Shown here one piece after another: positions 24,108-32,771 of a stretch of DNA of 64,000 bases. The translations under genes were made by a program, and so were the position numbers. Origin of the DNA: Actinoplanes philippinensis (GTDB lineage: Bacteria; Actinomycetota; Actinomycetes; Mycobacteriales; Micromonosporaceae); the NCBI RefSeq assembly GCF_900113015.1, contig NZ_FONV01000010.1:124001-188000 (forward strand), read 5' to 3'. The notes under the pieces are model-generated. The model ran no database searches, was not told the origin of the DNA, and saw only the letters and a program-made list of their open reading frames with translations. Position 1 is the first letter of the stretch; every line of letters begins with the position of its first letter.

Positions 24108-25019
24108 TCAGGCCAGGCCGAAGGCGATGCCGTCGAGGATGTCGTGCTCCGAGGCGATCACGAAGTCGTGGCCGGAGCGCTCACTGATCAGTTTCATGAT
24201 CAGGGCGCCGGCGCCGATCACGTCGGCACGGCCGGGGTGCATCACCGGCAGGGCCAGCCGCTCGGCGACGGTCATCGCCAGCAGCTCGTCGGTCACCCGG
24301 GCGACGGTCGCGGTGTCGATCCGGCTGTGGTGGATGCGCTCGGAGTCGTACTCCTCGAGGTCGTGAGCCAGAGCGGCAACCGTGGTGACCGTCCCGGCAA
24401 GGCCGACCAACGTCCGCGCCGATTTGCCGGACACGGCCGCCAAGGCCGTGTCGACGGCCTCGATGACGTCCGCCTCGGCCGCCGCCAGCTCCGCCGCCGT
24501 CGGCGGATCGCCGTGCAGGTGCCGCTCGGTCATCCGGACACAGCCGATGTCCATCGAGATCGACTTCTCGACGCCGGTCGTGCCCGTGACGAACTCGGTG
24601 GAGCCGCCGCCCAGGTCGTAGACCAGGTAGGGGCCCTCGGCGTCCAGGCCGTTCACGGCGCCCAGAAAGGACAGCTCGGCCTCCTGCTCGCCGGTGATCA
24701 CCTCCGGATCGATGCCCAGCACGCCGCGCACCATGTCCCGGAAGTCCTGCGCGTTCGACGCGTCCCGGCTGGCCGACGTGGCACACATCCGCACCCGGGT
24801 CACGCCCAGCTCGGCGATCTCCGCGGCATAACCGAGAAGAGCCTGCCGGGTACGCTCGATCGCGGCCGGAGCGAGCATCCCGGTCCGGTCCACGCCCTCC
24901 CCCAGCCGGACGATCTCCATCCGCCGGGCGACGTCGGTCAGCCTGTCCCCGGCCACGTCGGCGATAAGCAGGCGGATCGCATTGGTCCCGCAGTCGATCG
25001 CGGCCACGCGCCGGCTCAT
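24108..25019 (-). CDS. ppx: Exopolyphosphatase, Ppx/GppA family
   Basis: 303 aa, the short actinomycete form without an HD domain. Hydrolyses terminal phosphate of polyphosphate and possibly pppGpp. Phosphate-1 loop is AAIDCGTNAIRLLIAD at the N-terminus, phosphate-2 is YLVYDLGGGSTEFV, and LVGLAGTVTTVAAL precedes the adenosine-type motif. ATG overlaps the upstream acetyltransferase stop by 4 nt (ATGA). The gene forms the third of a coupled DUF501-GNAT-ppx group. With PPK2 and CYTH-CHAD at 1.3-3.7 kb it adds a further polyphosphate enzyme to this window. Confidence 0.92.
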   Translation of the reverse strand: MSRRVAAIDCGTNAIRLLIADVAGDRLTDVARRMEIVRLGEGVDRTGMLAPAAIERTRQALLGYAAEIAELGVTRVRMCATSASRDASNAQDFRDMVRGVLGIDPEVITGEQEAELSFLGAVNGLDAEGPYLVYDLGGGSTEFVTGTTGVEKSISMDIGCVRMTERHLHGDPPTAAELAAAEADVIEAVDTALAAVSGKSARTLVGLAGTVTTVAALAHDLEEYDSERIHHSRIDTATVARVTDELLAMTVAERLALPVMHPGRADVIGAGALIMKLISERSGHDFVIASEHDILDGIAFGLA

Positions 25020-25510
25020 AGGTGCAGCAGCATTCTCGTGTTCCCCAGCGTGTTCGGCTTGACCCGTTCCAGGTCGAGGAATTCGGCGACACCCTCGTCG
25101 TACGACCGGAGCAACTGCTCGTAGACGCCGTGTGGCACGGCCGCCCCGTCGATCTCGGTGAACCCGAACGACCCGAAGAACCGGGTCTCGAACGTGAGAC
25201 AGAACACCCGGGCCACGCCCAGCTCACGAGCCTGGTCGAGGAGCGCCGCCACGATCCGGTGACCGATCTTCTGCCCGCGCAACGTCGGGTCGACCGCCAC
25301 CGTCCGGATCTCGGCCAGGTCCTCCCACATGACGTGCAGAGCGCCGCAGCCGACCACCCGGCCGTCCTCCGCCTCCGCCACCCAGAACTCCTGGACCTGC
25401 TCGTAGAGCGTCACGGTGGCCTTGCTGAGCAGCCGGCGATCAGTCGTATACGTATCCACCAGGGACCGGATCGCCCGCACGTCCCCGGTCCGGGCCCGCC
25501 GGATCCTCAC
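25016..25510 (-). CDS. GNAT acetyltransferase, ArgA-like N-acetylglutamate synthase candidate
   Basis: 164 aa. Residues 1-40 include MRIRRARTGDVRAIRSLVD; the acetyl-CoA motif is VDPTLRGQKIGHRIVAALL. Downstream FETRFFGSFGF and PHGVYEQLLRSYDEGVAEFL match short actinomycete proteins annotated as amino-acid N-acetyltransferase, first step of arginine synthesis. GTG 25510 overlaps the DUF501 stop by 4 nt and its stop overlaps ppx. Arginine-pathway role is an inference from family resemblance. Confidence 0.82.
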   Translation of the reverse strand: MRIRRARTGDVRAIRSLVDTYTTDRRLLSKATVTLYEQVQEFWVAEAEDGRVVGCGALHVMWEDLAEIRTVAVDPTLRGQKIGHRIVAALLDQARELGVARVFCLTFETRFFGSFGFTEIDGAAVPHGVYEQLLRSYDEGVAEFLDLERVKPNTLGNTRMLLHL

Positions 25511-26010
25511 TCGTCGTCCGCCAGCCGCACGCAGGGGCCACCCGCCCAATACGGCTCGACCGCGTCGCGCACCTCGTCGCCGAACGGGTTGACGCCCCGC
25601 CCGGCGGCCAGCGCGTGCCCGAGATGGACATGCAGGCATTTCACCCGGTCGGGCATGCCACCGGCCGACACGTTCCGGATCTCCGGCACGTCCTCGACGG
25701 CGGTCCGCCGGTCCAGATAGTCCTGGTGGGCGGCCGCATACCTCTTGGCCAGCTCCGGATCGGTGCTGAGACGCTCCTGCATGTCGCGCATGACGCCGGC
25801 CGACTCCAGCCGGCTGCACGCCGCGGTCGCATGCGGGCAGGTCAGGTAATACATGGTGGGGAACGGCGTGCCGTCATCCAGACGCGGCGAGGTCTCCACC
25901 ACGTCGGGGTTGCCGCACGGGCAGCGGTGCGCGATCGCCCGGGTGCCGCGCGGGCGACGGCCGAGCTGGGCCGCCACGATGTCGAGGTCGGCGGGAGTGG
26001 GTTCGTCCAT
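25507..26010 (-). CDS. DUF501 domain protein
   Basis: 167 aa. Sequence GTRAIAHRCPCGNPDVVETSPRL, PFPTMYYLTCPHATAACSRLESAGVM and GGMPDRVKCLHVHLGHALA is the DUF501 signature, with a C-x-C...C...C set that may bind metal. The family is conserved next to eno, divIC and ppx in actinomycetes, as here, but has no established function. Starts ATG 26010, 24 bp after the divIC stop, so probably co-transcribed with it. Confidence 0.9.
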   Translation of the reverse strand: MDEPTPADLDIVAAQLGRRPRGTRAIAHRCPCGNPDVVETSPRLDDGTPFPTMYYLTCPHATAACSRLESAGVMRDMQERLSTDPELAKRYAAAHQDYLDRRTAVEDVPEIRNVSAGGMPDRVKCLHVHLGHALAAGRGVNPFGDEVRDAVEPYWAGGPCVRLADDE

Positions 26011-26034
26011 CAGTCCGGATCAGTCCTGGGATTT

Positions 26035-26586
26035 CTACTTGGAGGTCTCGGCGTTGGCCGCCTGGACACTGCTCCACAGCGTGTCGTACCACCTGTCGGG
26101 GGCCGCGGCCGGGGTCTGCGCGGCGGCCGCCTCGTCCTCCTCGTTCGGCACGACGAGCAGCGGTGTCTCACCGGGACGCACATAGGAGAAACGCTCCAGC
26201 GCCTGGATGCGCAGATACTCCGGGTCCTTCCACTTCGCCAGCTGCTTCTCCGCCGCGGCGATATCGGCCCGCTGCGCGGCCACCGCCGCCTCCATCTCAG
26301 CGATCTGCGACTCCTGCTCCAGATACACCCGAAGGGGATACGTGTAGGCGAGAGCGAGAACGACGACGAGCGCGATGAGGATGGTGGCCCGGCTGGTCAG
26401 CGCGCGCGGGCGGGGAGCGTCGGTGCGCTGCGCGGCTGCGCCGCCGGAGGATCCCGCAGGAGTACGCCGAGCGGACGGCACCCGGATCGGACCCGTGTTT
26501 CTCGTGCGGGACGCGGAGGGCCGGCCGGCCGCTCCGGGGCGGCGACGGGTCGGGCCCTGGCCGCTCGGCGTGCGGCGTTCCGTCAT
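26035..26586 (-). CDS. Septum formation initiator, DivIC/FtsB family
   Basis: 183 aa. A long basic, Pro/Arg-rich cytoplasmic tail (1-65), one membrane helix (ATILIALVVVLALAYTYPL), then an extracytoplasmic coiled coil (residues ~90-120, EQESQIAEMEAAVAAQRADIAAAEKQL) and a beta/Pro part RFSYVRPGETPLLVVP. This is the DivIC/FtsB layout; the protein joins FtsL and FtsQ/DivIB at the division septum. GGAGGGCGGAG precedes the ATG. Upstream enolase is 163 bp away. Confidence 0.9.
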   Translation of the reverse strand: MTERRTPSGQGPTRRRPGAAGRPSASRTRNTGPIRVPSARRTPAGSSGGAAAQRTDAPRPRALTSRATILIALVVVLALAYTYPLRVYLEQESQIAEMEAAVAAQRADIAAAEKQLAKWKDPEYLRIQALERFSYVRPGETPLLVVPNEEDEAAAAQTPAAAPDRWYDTLWSSVQAANAETSK

Positions 26587-26749
26587 CTCCGCCCTCCCGT
26601 CAGCCGTGGATCGTGGCGCCCGTCCTGGAAACCTATGCCTCCATGGGCGGGCGCCACAAACCGAGCCCGCTCCGGGCCGGCGAGAGCCGGATCACCCCGG
26701 CGTCCACCGCCGTGCCCGGGCGGTTCTTCGATGATCCGACGTCCGGCCG

Positions 26750-28033
26750 TCAGCCGACGCGGTAACGCGGGAACGCGCCCGCACCGGCGTACCGGGCGGC
26801 GCTCTCCAGCTGCTCCTCGATGCGCAGGAGCTGGTTGTACTTCGCGACCCGGTCGGACCGGGCCGGGGCGCCGGTCTTGATCTGGCCGGAGCCGACCGCG
26901 ACGGCCAGGTCGGCGATGGTGACGTCCTCGGTCTCGCCGGACCGGTGGCTCATCATCGTCTTGAAGCCGGCCCGGTGGGCCAGGTCCACGGCGTCCAGCG
27001 TCTCGGTCAGCGAGCCGATCTGGTTCACCTTGACCAGCAGGGCGTTCGCGGCGTTCTCGGCGATGCCGCGGGCCAGGCGCTGCGGGTTGGTGACGAACAG
27101 GTCGTCGCCGACGATCTGGATCTTGCTGCCGAGCTCGGCGGTCATCGCGCTCCAGCCGGCCCAGTCGTCCTCACCCAGCGGGTCCTCGATGGAGACGATC
27201 GGGAAGTCGGCGACGAGCTTCGCGTAGTACGCGATCATCTCCTCGGTCGACTTCGGCGCGCCCTCGAAAACGTACGCCCCGTCCTTGTGGAACTCGGTGG
27301 CCGCGACGTCCATGGCCAGGACGATGTCGCTGCCCAGGGTGTAACCGGCGGCCTGGACGGCCTCGGCGATCAGCTCCAGGGCCGCGACGTTCGCCGACAG
27401 GCTCGGCGCGAAGCCGCCCTCGTCGCCGAGGCCGGTGGACAGGCCCTTCTTCTTCAGCACCGACTTGAGCGCGTGGTAGACCTCGGCGCCGCTGCGCACG
27501 GCCTCCCGGAAGGTCGGCGCGCCGATCGGAGCGATCATGAACTCCTGCACGTCGACGTTCGAGTCGGCGTGCGCGCCACCGTTGAGGATGTTCATCATCG
27601 GGACCGGCAGCAGCGCCGCGTTCGGGCCACCGAGGTAACGGAAGAGCGGCAGCTCGGCGGAGGCGGCGGCGGCCTTGGCCACGGCGAGCGAGACGCCGAG
27701 GATCGCGTTCGCGCCGAGCGACGACTTGGTGTCGGTGCCGTCGATGTCGATCATCTTCTGGTCGATCAGGCGCTGGTCGGAGGCCTCGTAACCGACGAGC
27801 TCCTCGACGATCTGCTCCTCGATGTTGGCGACCGCCTTCTCGACACCCTTGCCGAGGTAGCGGCCCTTGTCACCGTCACGGAGCTCGAGCGCCTCGAACG
27901 CGCCGGTGGAGGCGCCGGACGGCACCGCGGCGCGGCCGACCGAGCCGTCGTCCAGGCCGACCTCGACCTCGACGGTCGGGTTGCCCCGGGAATCGAGGAT
28001 CTCGCGGGCGACGATTGCTTCAATGGTGGCCAT
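26750..28033 (-). CDS. eno: Enolase
   Basis: 427 aa, full length. Interconverts 2-phosphoglycerate and phosphoenolpyruvate in glycolysis. Substrate and Mg sites are visible: GAFEALELRDGDK, IGDEGG-type loop (LGDEGGFAPS), Mg ligands around SIEDPL and GDDLFVTNP, KVNQIGSLTETL (catalytic Lys) and SHRSGETED (loop near the C-terminus). ATG at 28033 follows GGGAG. Diverges from the PilZ-like gene at 28196; the 162-bp gap holds both promoters. Confidence 0.97.
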   Translation of the reverse strand: MATIEAIVAREILDSRGNPTVEVEVGLDDGSVGRAAVPSGASTGAFEALELRDGDKGRYLGKGVEKAVANIEEQIVEELVGYEASDQRLIDQKMIDIDGTDTKSSLGANAILGVSLAVAKAAAASAELPLFRYLGGPNAALLPVPMMNILNGGAHADSNVDVQEFMIAPIGAPTFREAVRSGAEVYHALKSVLKKKGLSTGLGDEGGFAPSLSANVAALELIAEAVQAAGYTLGSDIVLAMDVAATEFHKDGAYVFEGAPKSTEEMIAYYAKLVADFPIVSIEDPLGEDDWAGWSAMTAELGSKIQIVGDDLFVTNPQRLARGIAENAANALLVKVNQIGSLTETLDAVDLAHRAGFKTMMSHRSGETEDVTIADLAVAVGSGQIKTGAPARSDRVAKYNQLLRIEEQLESAARYAGAGAFPRYRVG

Positions 28034-28195
28034 TGGTCGTGTCGCTCCCTAATAGTTGTACGAATACAGTTTCGGTCCGCGACCCTGCGGGCCGACCACA
28101 CCGCAGAGCGTATCGAGTCCGGCAATGGCGTGTTCGCTCGGCCGGTGAACTCCCCTGCCGGATCGCCTCAAACCTGCGGCGTACCTGCCGAAGCG

Positions 28196-28876
28196 ATGAA
28201 CACTATGACCAGTAGCCTGTTTCCCGCAGACGGGTCGCGTGTCGAGTTGGACATCGGGGCCGAGACCCTCACGGAAGTCCGCGTGGTCCGGGTCGCCGAG
28301 ACCACCGTGACGCTGTCCCTCCCGCTCGCCGACGCCCAGCTCGCGGTCGGTGCCGTGGTCGTCCTGCGCTGGCCGGCCGGCCCTCGTGGCCGGTACACCC
28401 AGCAGGCGACGGTGCGGGGGACCGAAGAGAACCGGATCGACGTCACGCCGCTCGGTGATCCGAAGATCGAGCAGCTGCGGAACTTCGTGCGCGGCGGAGG
28501 CGGCGAGAGCATCCTGCTGGTCCGGGCCGACGACCCGCAACGCGTCGGGCGGGTGCACGACCTCAGCGAGCGCTCGGTGCGGGCCTACTTCAGCGACGTC
28601 GACCTGCGGCCCGGCGAGGAGATGCTGCTCCGCCTGCAGCTCGGCGACGACGTCGTGCAGTTCCCGGCCACCGCGTACCGGGTCGCGCAGATCCGCCAGC
28701 AGGTTCCGGTCCGCGGGCCCCTGGTCACCGAGATGGTCGCGATCTTCGAGCAGGACGAGCGACAGGCGAAGATCATCCGGAGGTACGTGATGCGCCTCCA
28801 GTCACAGGCCCGGCGCGAAGCGGCAGCCGCCACCGCCCTGGCCGAGGAGGCACTGGCCGCGGCCGCCGCCCGGTGA
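28196..28876 (+). CDS. PilZ-like domain protein
   Basis: 226 aa. N-terminal beta barrel-like half (ELDIGAETLTEVRVVRVAETTVTLSLPL) and a PilZ-like half with RVGRVHDLSERSVRAYFSD followed by PGEEMLLRLQLGDD, then a C-terminal helix rich in Ala/Glu/Arg (LAEEALAAAAAR). The c-di-GMP motif is imperfect: the D/NxSxxG signature ends in Ser-Val, and the RxxxR part has only R-V-G-R spacing, so ligand binding is uncertain. Starts M-N-T-M at 28196; the second Met at 28205 is an alternative. Promoter shared with eno on the opposite strand. Confidence 0.7.
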   Translation: MNTMTSSLFPADGSRVELDIGAETLTEVRVVRVAETTVTLSLPLADAQLAVGAVVVLRWPAGPRGRYTQQATVRGTEENRIDVTPLGDPKIEQLRNFVRGGGGESILLVRADDPQRVGRVHDLSERSVRAYFSDVDLRPGEEMLLRLQLGDDVVQFPATAYRVAQIRQQVPVRGPLVTEMVAIFEQDERQAKIIRRYVMRLQSQARREAAAATALAEEALAAAAAR

Positions 28877-29028
28877 ATCCGGAATGCGAATTCGAATACG
28901 GCCGGGAAGTCCCGTGAATGGAGGGCCTCCGGCCGGTTAATTGTCGTGCCATAAGCCCTCGAATCATCGACATACGTCGCCGGATACTCGATTGCGTGGG
29001 GTGGCGCGGGTACGTCAGGGTGGTCTCC

Positions 29029-29742
29029 GTGCCCGCCACCCCGCGCCAGCCGGCCCGTCCCGTCCGGCTCCCGACCGACGGAGGCAGCCGACACCCGACC
29101 GGCGCGGCCCGGCTCGCGGCAGTGCTCGTTCTGGCTCTGGGCGGTGTGACCGCCTGCACCGGCCTCGACCAGGCCGGCGCGGCCGGCATCGCCGACGAGG
29201 CGCTGGTCTCCGAGGCCGCCGACCGGGTCGCCGCCGCCGACGCGCTGACCTGGACGACCACCTACCGCCTGGCCGGCGGCGCGACAGCCCGGGTGGTGCG
29301 CGCGCAGTCGCCGTCCCGGGTCGCCTACAGCTGGCCGTCCGGCAGTCTGATCAGCACACCGGACGCCGTCACCCGCTGCGACGGCTCCGGCGGGAAGGCG
29401 GTCTGCACCGCCACGTCACCGGACGCCGACCAGACGATCCCGGCTTCCACCGGGTTGATCACCCCGTCCGCGATCCTCGACATGCTGGAGGTCGCCGCGA
29501 TAGATCCGGGCGTGGAGGTGGTACCCCGGGAGACCACGATCGCCGGGCGATACGCATCGTGTCTGAAGTTCGGCGCCGGGTTCGAGGTCTGCGTGACGGG
29601 CGAGGGCACCGTCGCCGCCTTCACCGGAACGGTCCAGGGCACCCCCGTCGAGATGCTGCTCACCGACTACAGCTCCGGCACCGACGAGGCCGACTTCACC
29701 GTCCCCCCGGACGCCCACCTGGACGACCGCCGACCCGCCTGA
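29029..29742 (+). CDS. Lipoprotein, LppX/LprAFG-like length
   Basis: 237 aa. Basic Pro-rich N-terminus, hydrophobic segment and lipobox VTAC (ARLAAVLVLALGGVTACTG), so a lipid-anchored, exported protein. The mature part is about 190 residues of beta-type sequence with TWTTTYRLAGGATARVVR and cysteines in TRCDGSGGKAVCT and ASCLKFGAGFEVC (two likely disulfides). I chose the GTG at 29029 because AGGGTGG lies six bases upstream; GTG 29020 is an alternative. The fold recalls LolA/LppX-type lipid-binding lipoproteins but the match is not strong. Confidence 0.75.
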   Translation: MPATPRQPARPVRLPTDGGSRHPTGAARLAAVLVLALGGVTACTGLDQAGAAGIADEALVSEAADRVAAADALTWTTTYRLAGGATARVVRAQSPSRVAYSWPSGSLISTPDAVTRCDGSGGKAVCTATSPDADQTIPASTGLITPSAILDMLEVAAIDPGVEVVPRETTIAGRYASCLKFGAGFEVCVTGEGTVAAFTGTVQGTPVEMLLTDYSSGTDEADFTVPPDAHLDDRRPA

Positions 29743-30155
29743 CGACCGCGACCGCCCGCATCCCAGCGCCCCGCACGACTCCCGAACCGCCCGCCGCGCA
29801 GACCGCTCGCCGCGCGAACCGCCCGCCGCGAACCGCCCGCCGCCCGGCCCGCCCGCCGCGAACCGCTCGCCGCGCGAACCGCCCGCCGCACGAACCGCCC
29901 GCCGCACGAACCGCCCGCCGCACGGACCACCCGCACAAGCCCGCCGCGCAGATCGCCCGCACAGGGCAGCCCCAGCGGACCCGCTTGCGGTCCCGCACCG
30001 CTCCGAACTCGGCGGCCACGAGGCCCATCCGATTCACTCGAGACTCGTCGGCTCCTCCGGACTCGCTGAACGCTTTCGCTGAAAGGTGAGCGCTGCGCTC
30101 CCAGCGGCCTCCCGGTGTCCGCGATTGTGGTCGATCAACCACGATCGGCGGCGGG
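29743..30155. other. Gene-free interval with tandem repeats
   Basis: The first half (about 29785-29950) is a C/G-rich array listed separately. From 29956 to 30155 I see no gene, only GC-biased open frames. It lies between convergent stops (29742 and 30156), so it likely ends transcription of both; the only evident terminator-like feature is the array. Confidence 0.6.
29785..29950. repeat. 16-bp-unit GC-rich tandem repeat
   Basis: Units resembling CGAACCGCCCGCCGCA recur with small changes in length (12-30 bp). Three exact 16-bp copies lie at 29875-29890, 29891-29906 and 29907-29922. Like the arrays near 0.9, 13 and 14 kb, it lies just past gene 3-prime ends; open frames through it encode only Arg/Ala/Pro repeats. 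Confidence 0.8.
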
Positions 30156-31772
30156 TCAGACGCCCAGGAGGGCGCGCAGATGCCGGGGCGGCGGGGACCC
30201 GTGGGCCAGCATCGCGTCGTGCCAGGCCTTCGGTGTGGCGCCGAACGGCCGCGCCGCCGCGATCGCCGCCACCTCGGTGTAGCCGACGAAATACGTGGAG
30301 AGCTGGGTCGAGGTGAGCAGCGCCCGCCGCCACTTGCCGGCCGCCTCGCCCTCCTCCTGGAAGCCGCGACCGGTCATCAGCGCCATCGCCTCGGCCTCGG
30401 GCAGGTCCTCGCAGTGGGTGAGCTGGTCGATGATCGCGTTGAGGCTCATCCGCAGCTGCATCTTGAGCTGCTGCACCCGCACCGGCAGGCCGCCGAAGCC
30501 GAGACCGGCCATCAGCTCCTCGGCATACACCGCCCAGCCCTCGACGAACGGGCCGGACCAGCCGAGCGAACGGACCCGGGTGGCGGCCCGGAAGCGCCGG
30601 GAGTGGGCGATCTGCAGGAAGTGGCCGGGCATCGCCTCGTGGACGGTGAGGTTGCGCAGCATCTCGTCGTTGTACTCACGGTAGAAGCTGGCGATCCGCT
30701 CGGCCGGCCAGTCGGCGGGGGCCGGCGCGATGCAGTAGAACGTGGGCACGTCGGCTGTCTCGAGCGGGCCGGGCGGGTCACAGTAGGCCACCGCGACACC
30801 GCGGGCGAACTCCGGCATCTCCTCGATCACACACGGATCGTCCACCAGCGACAGGACGTCGTGCCGCCGGACGAACTCGGTCGCCTCGGCCATCGTCACC
30901 TTGGCCAGCCCGACGATGGTGGTGTCGTCGGGATGCCGCTCGGCGATGCTGTCGAGGGCGCGGCGGACCGTCTCGTCGGTGGCCGGGCCGCCGGTCAGCT
31001 CGGCCGCGGCGGCACGCAGCTCGTCACTGACCCGGTCGAGGTTGGCCCGGGCGCGGGACAGGATCTCGGCGGCGGGCAGCTCGGTGTCGAGGGTGTGCCA
31101 GAGACGCGCCTCCCACAGCCGGCGGCCGAGCCGTGGATCGCGGCCGGGGTCGTCGCCCTCGAGCCGGGCGCGCAGCCAGCCGTCGAACTCGCCCAGCGCG
31201 GAGAGCGCCTGGGCCGCGACCGGCTCCACATCGCCGCGCAGGGCGGGGGCCTGGGCCAGCAGGCGGGGCAGCTCGTCACGGATCAGCCCGGCGGTGCCGG
31301 CGAACTGGCCGACAGCGGTCTCGGCGTGGATGCGGGGCACGTCGCGCAACACGGCACGGGCGGTGGCCAGCGCGTCGGGGATGGCCCCCAGACGACCGGC
31401 AAGGCTGGTCAGCCGCTCGTCGAGCGGCGCGAACGGGCGGGCGATCAACCCGTGCAGCAGCGGGCCGGGGTTGTGCTCCAGCGGATTCCACTCGTGCTCG
31501 CGGACCTCGGTCAGCTCGAACAGCGCACGCTCCACCCGGGCGGTCAGGATCGCGTGGTCGACCTGGTCCTCCGGGTCGAGGCCGTCGGGGTCGACGCCGC
31601 TGAGCGCGTCACCGGCGTCACGCAGCATGGCGACGCGGTCGGACACGCCGACGGCGGAGTGGTCGGGCAGGCGGTCGTCGAAACGGTGGTCGCCCGCGTA
31701 GGAGGCGGTGGCGGGGTCGCTCTCCAGGAGGGCGTCGACGATGCGCTCGGCAAGCGGTACGAACTCCGGCAT
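30156..31772 (-). CDS. DUF885 metallopeptidase-like protein
   Basis: 538 aa, a typical length for DUF885. The HEAMPGH motif (in VHEAMPGHFLQIAHSRR) gives the HExxxH-type zinc site; further conserved blocks are GWSGPFVEGWAVYAEELM with its Glu ligand and FVGYTEVAAIAAA. Such proteins are predicted zinc-dependent carboxypeptidase-like enzymes; substrate unknown. No signal peptide, so cytoplasmic. I chose ATG 31772 (MPEFVPLAERI); an upstream ATG at 31802 adds ten residues. Downstream of mazG by 55 bp on the same strand. Confidence 0.88.
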   Translation of the reverse strand: MPEFVPLAERIVDALLESDPATASYAGDHRFDDRLPDHSAVGVSDRVAMLRDAGDALSGVDPDGLDPEDQVDHAILTARVERALFELTEVREHEWNPLEHNPGPLLHGLIARPFAPLDERLTSLAGRLGAIPDALATARAVLRDVPRIHAETAVGQFAGTAGLIRDELPRLLAQAPALRGDVEPVAAQALSALGEFDGWLRARLEGDDPGRDPRLGRRLWEARLWHTLDTELPAAEILSRARANLDRVSDELRAAAAELTGGPATDETVRRALDSIAERHPDDTTIVGLAKVTMAEATEFVRRHDVLSLVDDPCVIEEMPEFARGVAVAYCDPPGPLETADVPTFYCIAPAPADWPAERIASFYREYNDEMLRNLTVHEAMPGHFLQIAHSRRFRAATRVRSLGWSGPFVEGWAVYAEELMAGLGFGGLPVRVQQLKMQLRMSLNAIIDQLTHCEDLPEAEAMALMTGRGFQEEGEAAGKWRRALLTSTQLSTYFVGYTEVAAIAAARPFGATPKAWHDAMLAHGSPPPRHLRALLGV

Positions 31773-31826
31773 GCCGTGAAACCTACTCGGAAGGACTGAC
31801 ATTTTCCCGGCGCCGGGCAGCCGGGT

Positions 31827-32771
31827 CTAACGCTCGGCGGCTCGGACCGCTTCGGCGTAGGTGAGAGCGGCGGCACGGAGCGCGGCTTCGGCGTCGAGGC
31901 CGGCGGCGTGCGCCTCGGCGACCGCCCGCAGCAGCAGGCTGCCCAGGTCGTCACCGGCGGGCAGCGGCACGGACACCCCGCCCCGCTCGACCCGGTGCAG
32001 GATCTTCGCAGCCAAGGCGAGCGCCGGCTGGCTGAGCGCGATCCCGTCGAGCACCGAGTCCCGGGACTTCTCCTCGCGCTTGATCCGCTCCCAGTTGGCG
32101 GTGATCTCCTCGATGTCGGCGACCTGCTCACCGGCGAACACGTGCGGGTTGCGGCGGATCATCTTCTCGACCAGGCCACCGGCCACGTCGTCGATGGTCC
32201 ACCGCTCGCCCTCGGCGTGGTCCTCGGCGAGGCGGGCGTGCAGCACCACTTGCAGGAGCACGTCGCCGAGCTCCTCGCGGAGCGCGCCGAGGTCGCCGCC
32301 GGTGATCGCGTCGTACGCCTCGTAGCTCTCCTCCAGCAGGTACGGCGCGAGCGTGAGGTGGTTCTGTTCGCGTTTCCACGGGTCGCCGCCGGGTGAGACG
32401 AGCCGGTCCATCACGGTGACGGCGTCGAGGAGCCGGGCGCCGGGCGGGTCCCAGGAGCCGTACATCAGCTCCAGCTCGGCCAGGCCTGGCTCGCGGGCCA
32501 GTCGCAGCCCGAGCTGCCGCGCGAAGGCCTGGTCGCCGTCGGGTCCGGCGAGCCAGACGGCGGCCGGCTGCCCGGCGACGGCGTCGAGCAGGCCCTGGGC
32601 GTCGGTGTCGAGGACGGTGACCGGCACGCCGGTGACCCGGAGCGCCTCGGCCTGGGCGCTGTCCGCCGCGGCGAAGACGGGGTACGCCCGGACGGCGTCC
32701 CACGCCTCGGCGGTCAGCAGCCCGGCCGGTAGCCGTGGTGACGTGACGAGCAGGACGATCCGGGTGCTCAA
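31827..32771 (-). CDS. mazG: MazG nucleoside triphosphate pyrophosphohydrolase
   Basis: 314 aa. C-terminal MazG domain: LLEESYEAYDAI and LREELGDVLLQVVLHARLAED carry the Mg-binding EExxE...ExxD set; the family hydrolyses NTPs to NMP and PPi, cleaning aberrant or damaged nucleotides. The N-terminal ~110 residues (VLLVTSPRLPAGLLTAEAWDAV) resemble the tetrapyrrole methylase-like front domain of actinomycete MazG, reduced. The TTG start at 32771 overlaps the preceding lipoprotein stop by 4 nt. Confidence 0.9.
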   Translation of the reverse strand: MSTRIVLLVTSPRLPAGLLTAEAWDAVRAYPVFAAADSAQAEALRVTGVPVTVLDTDAQGLLDAVAGQPAAVWLAGPDGDQAFARQLGLRLAREPGLAELELMYGSWDPPGARLLDAVTVMDRLVSPGGDPWKREQNHLTLAPYLLEESYEAYDAITGGDLGALREELGDVLLQVVLHARLAEDHAEGERWTIDDVAGGLVEKMIRRNPHVFAGEQVADIEEITANWERIKREEKSRDSVLDGIALSQPALALAAKILHRVERGGVSVPLPAGDDLGSLLLRAVAEAHAAGLDAEAALRAAALTYAEAVRAAER

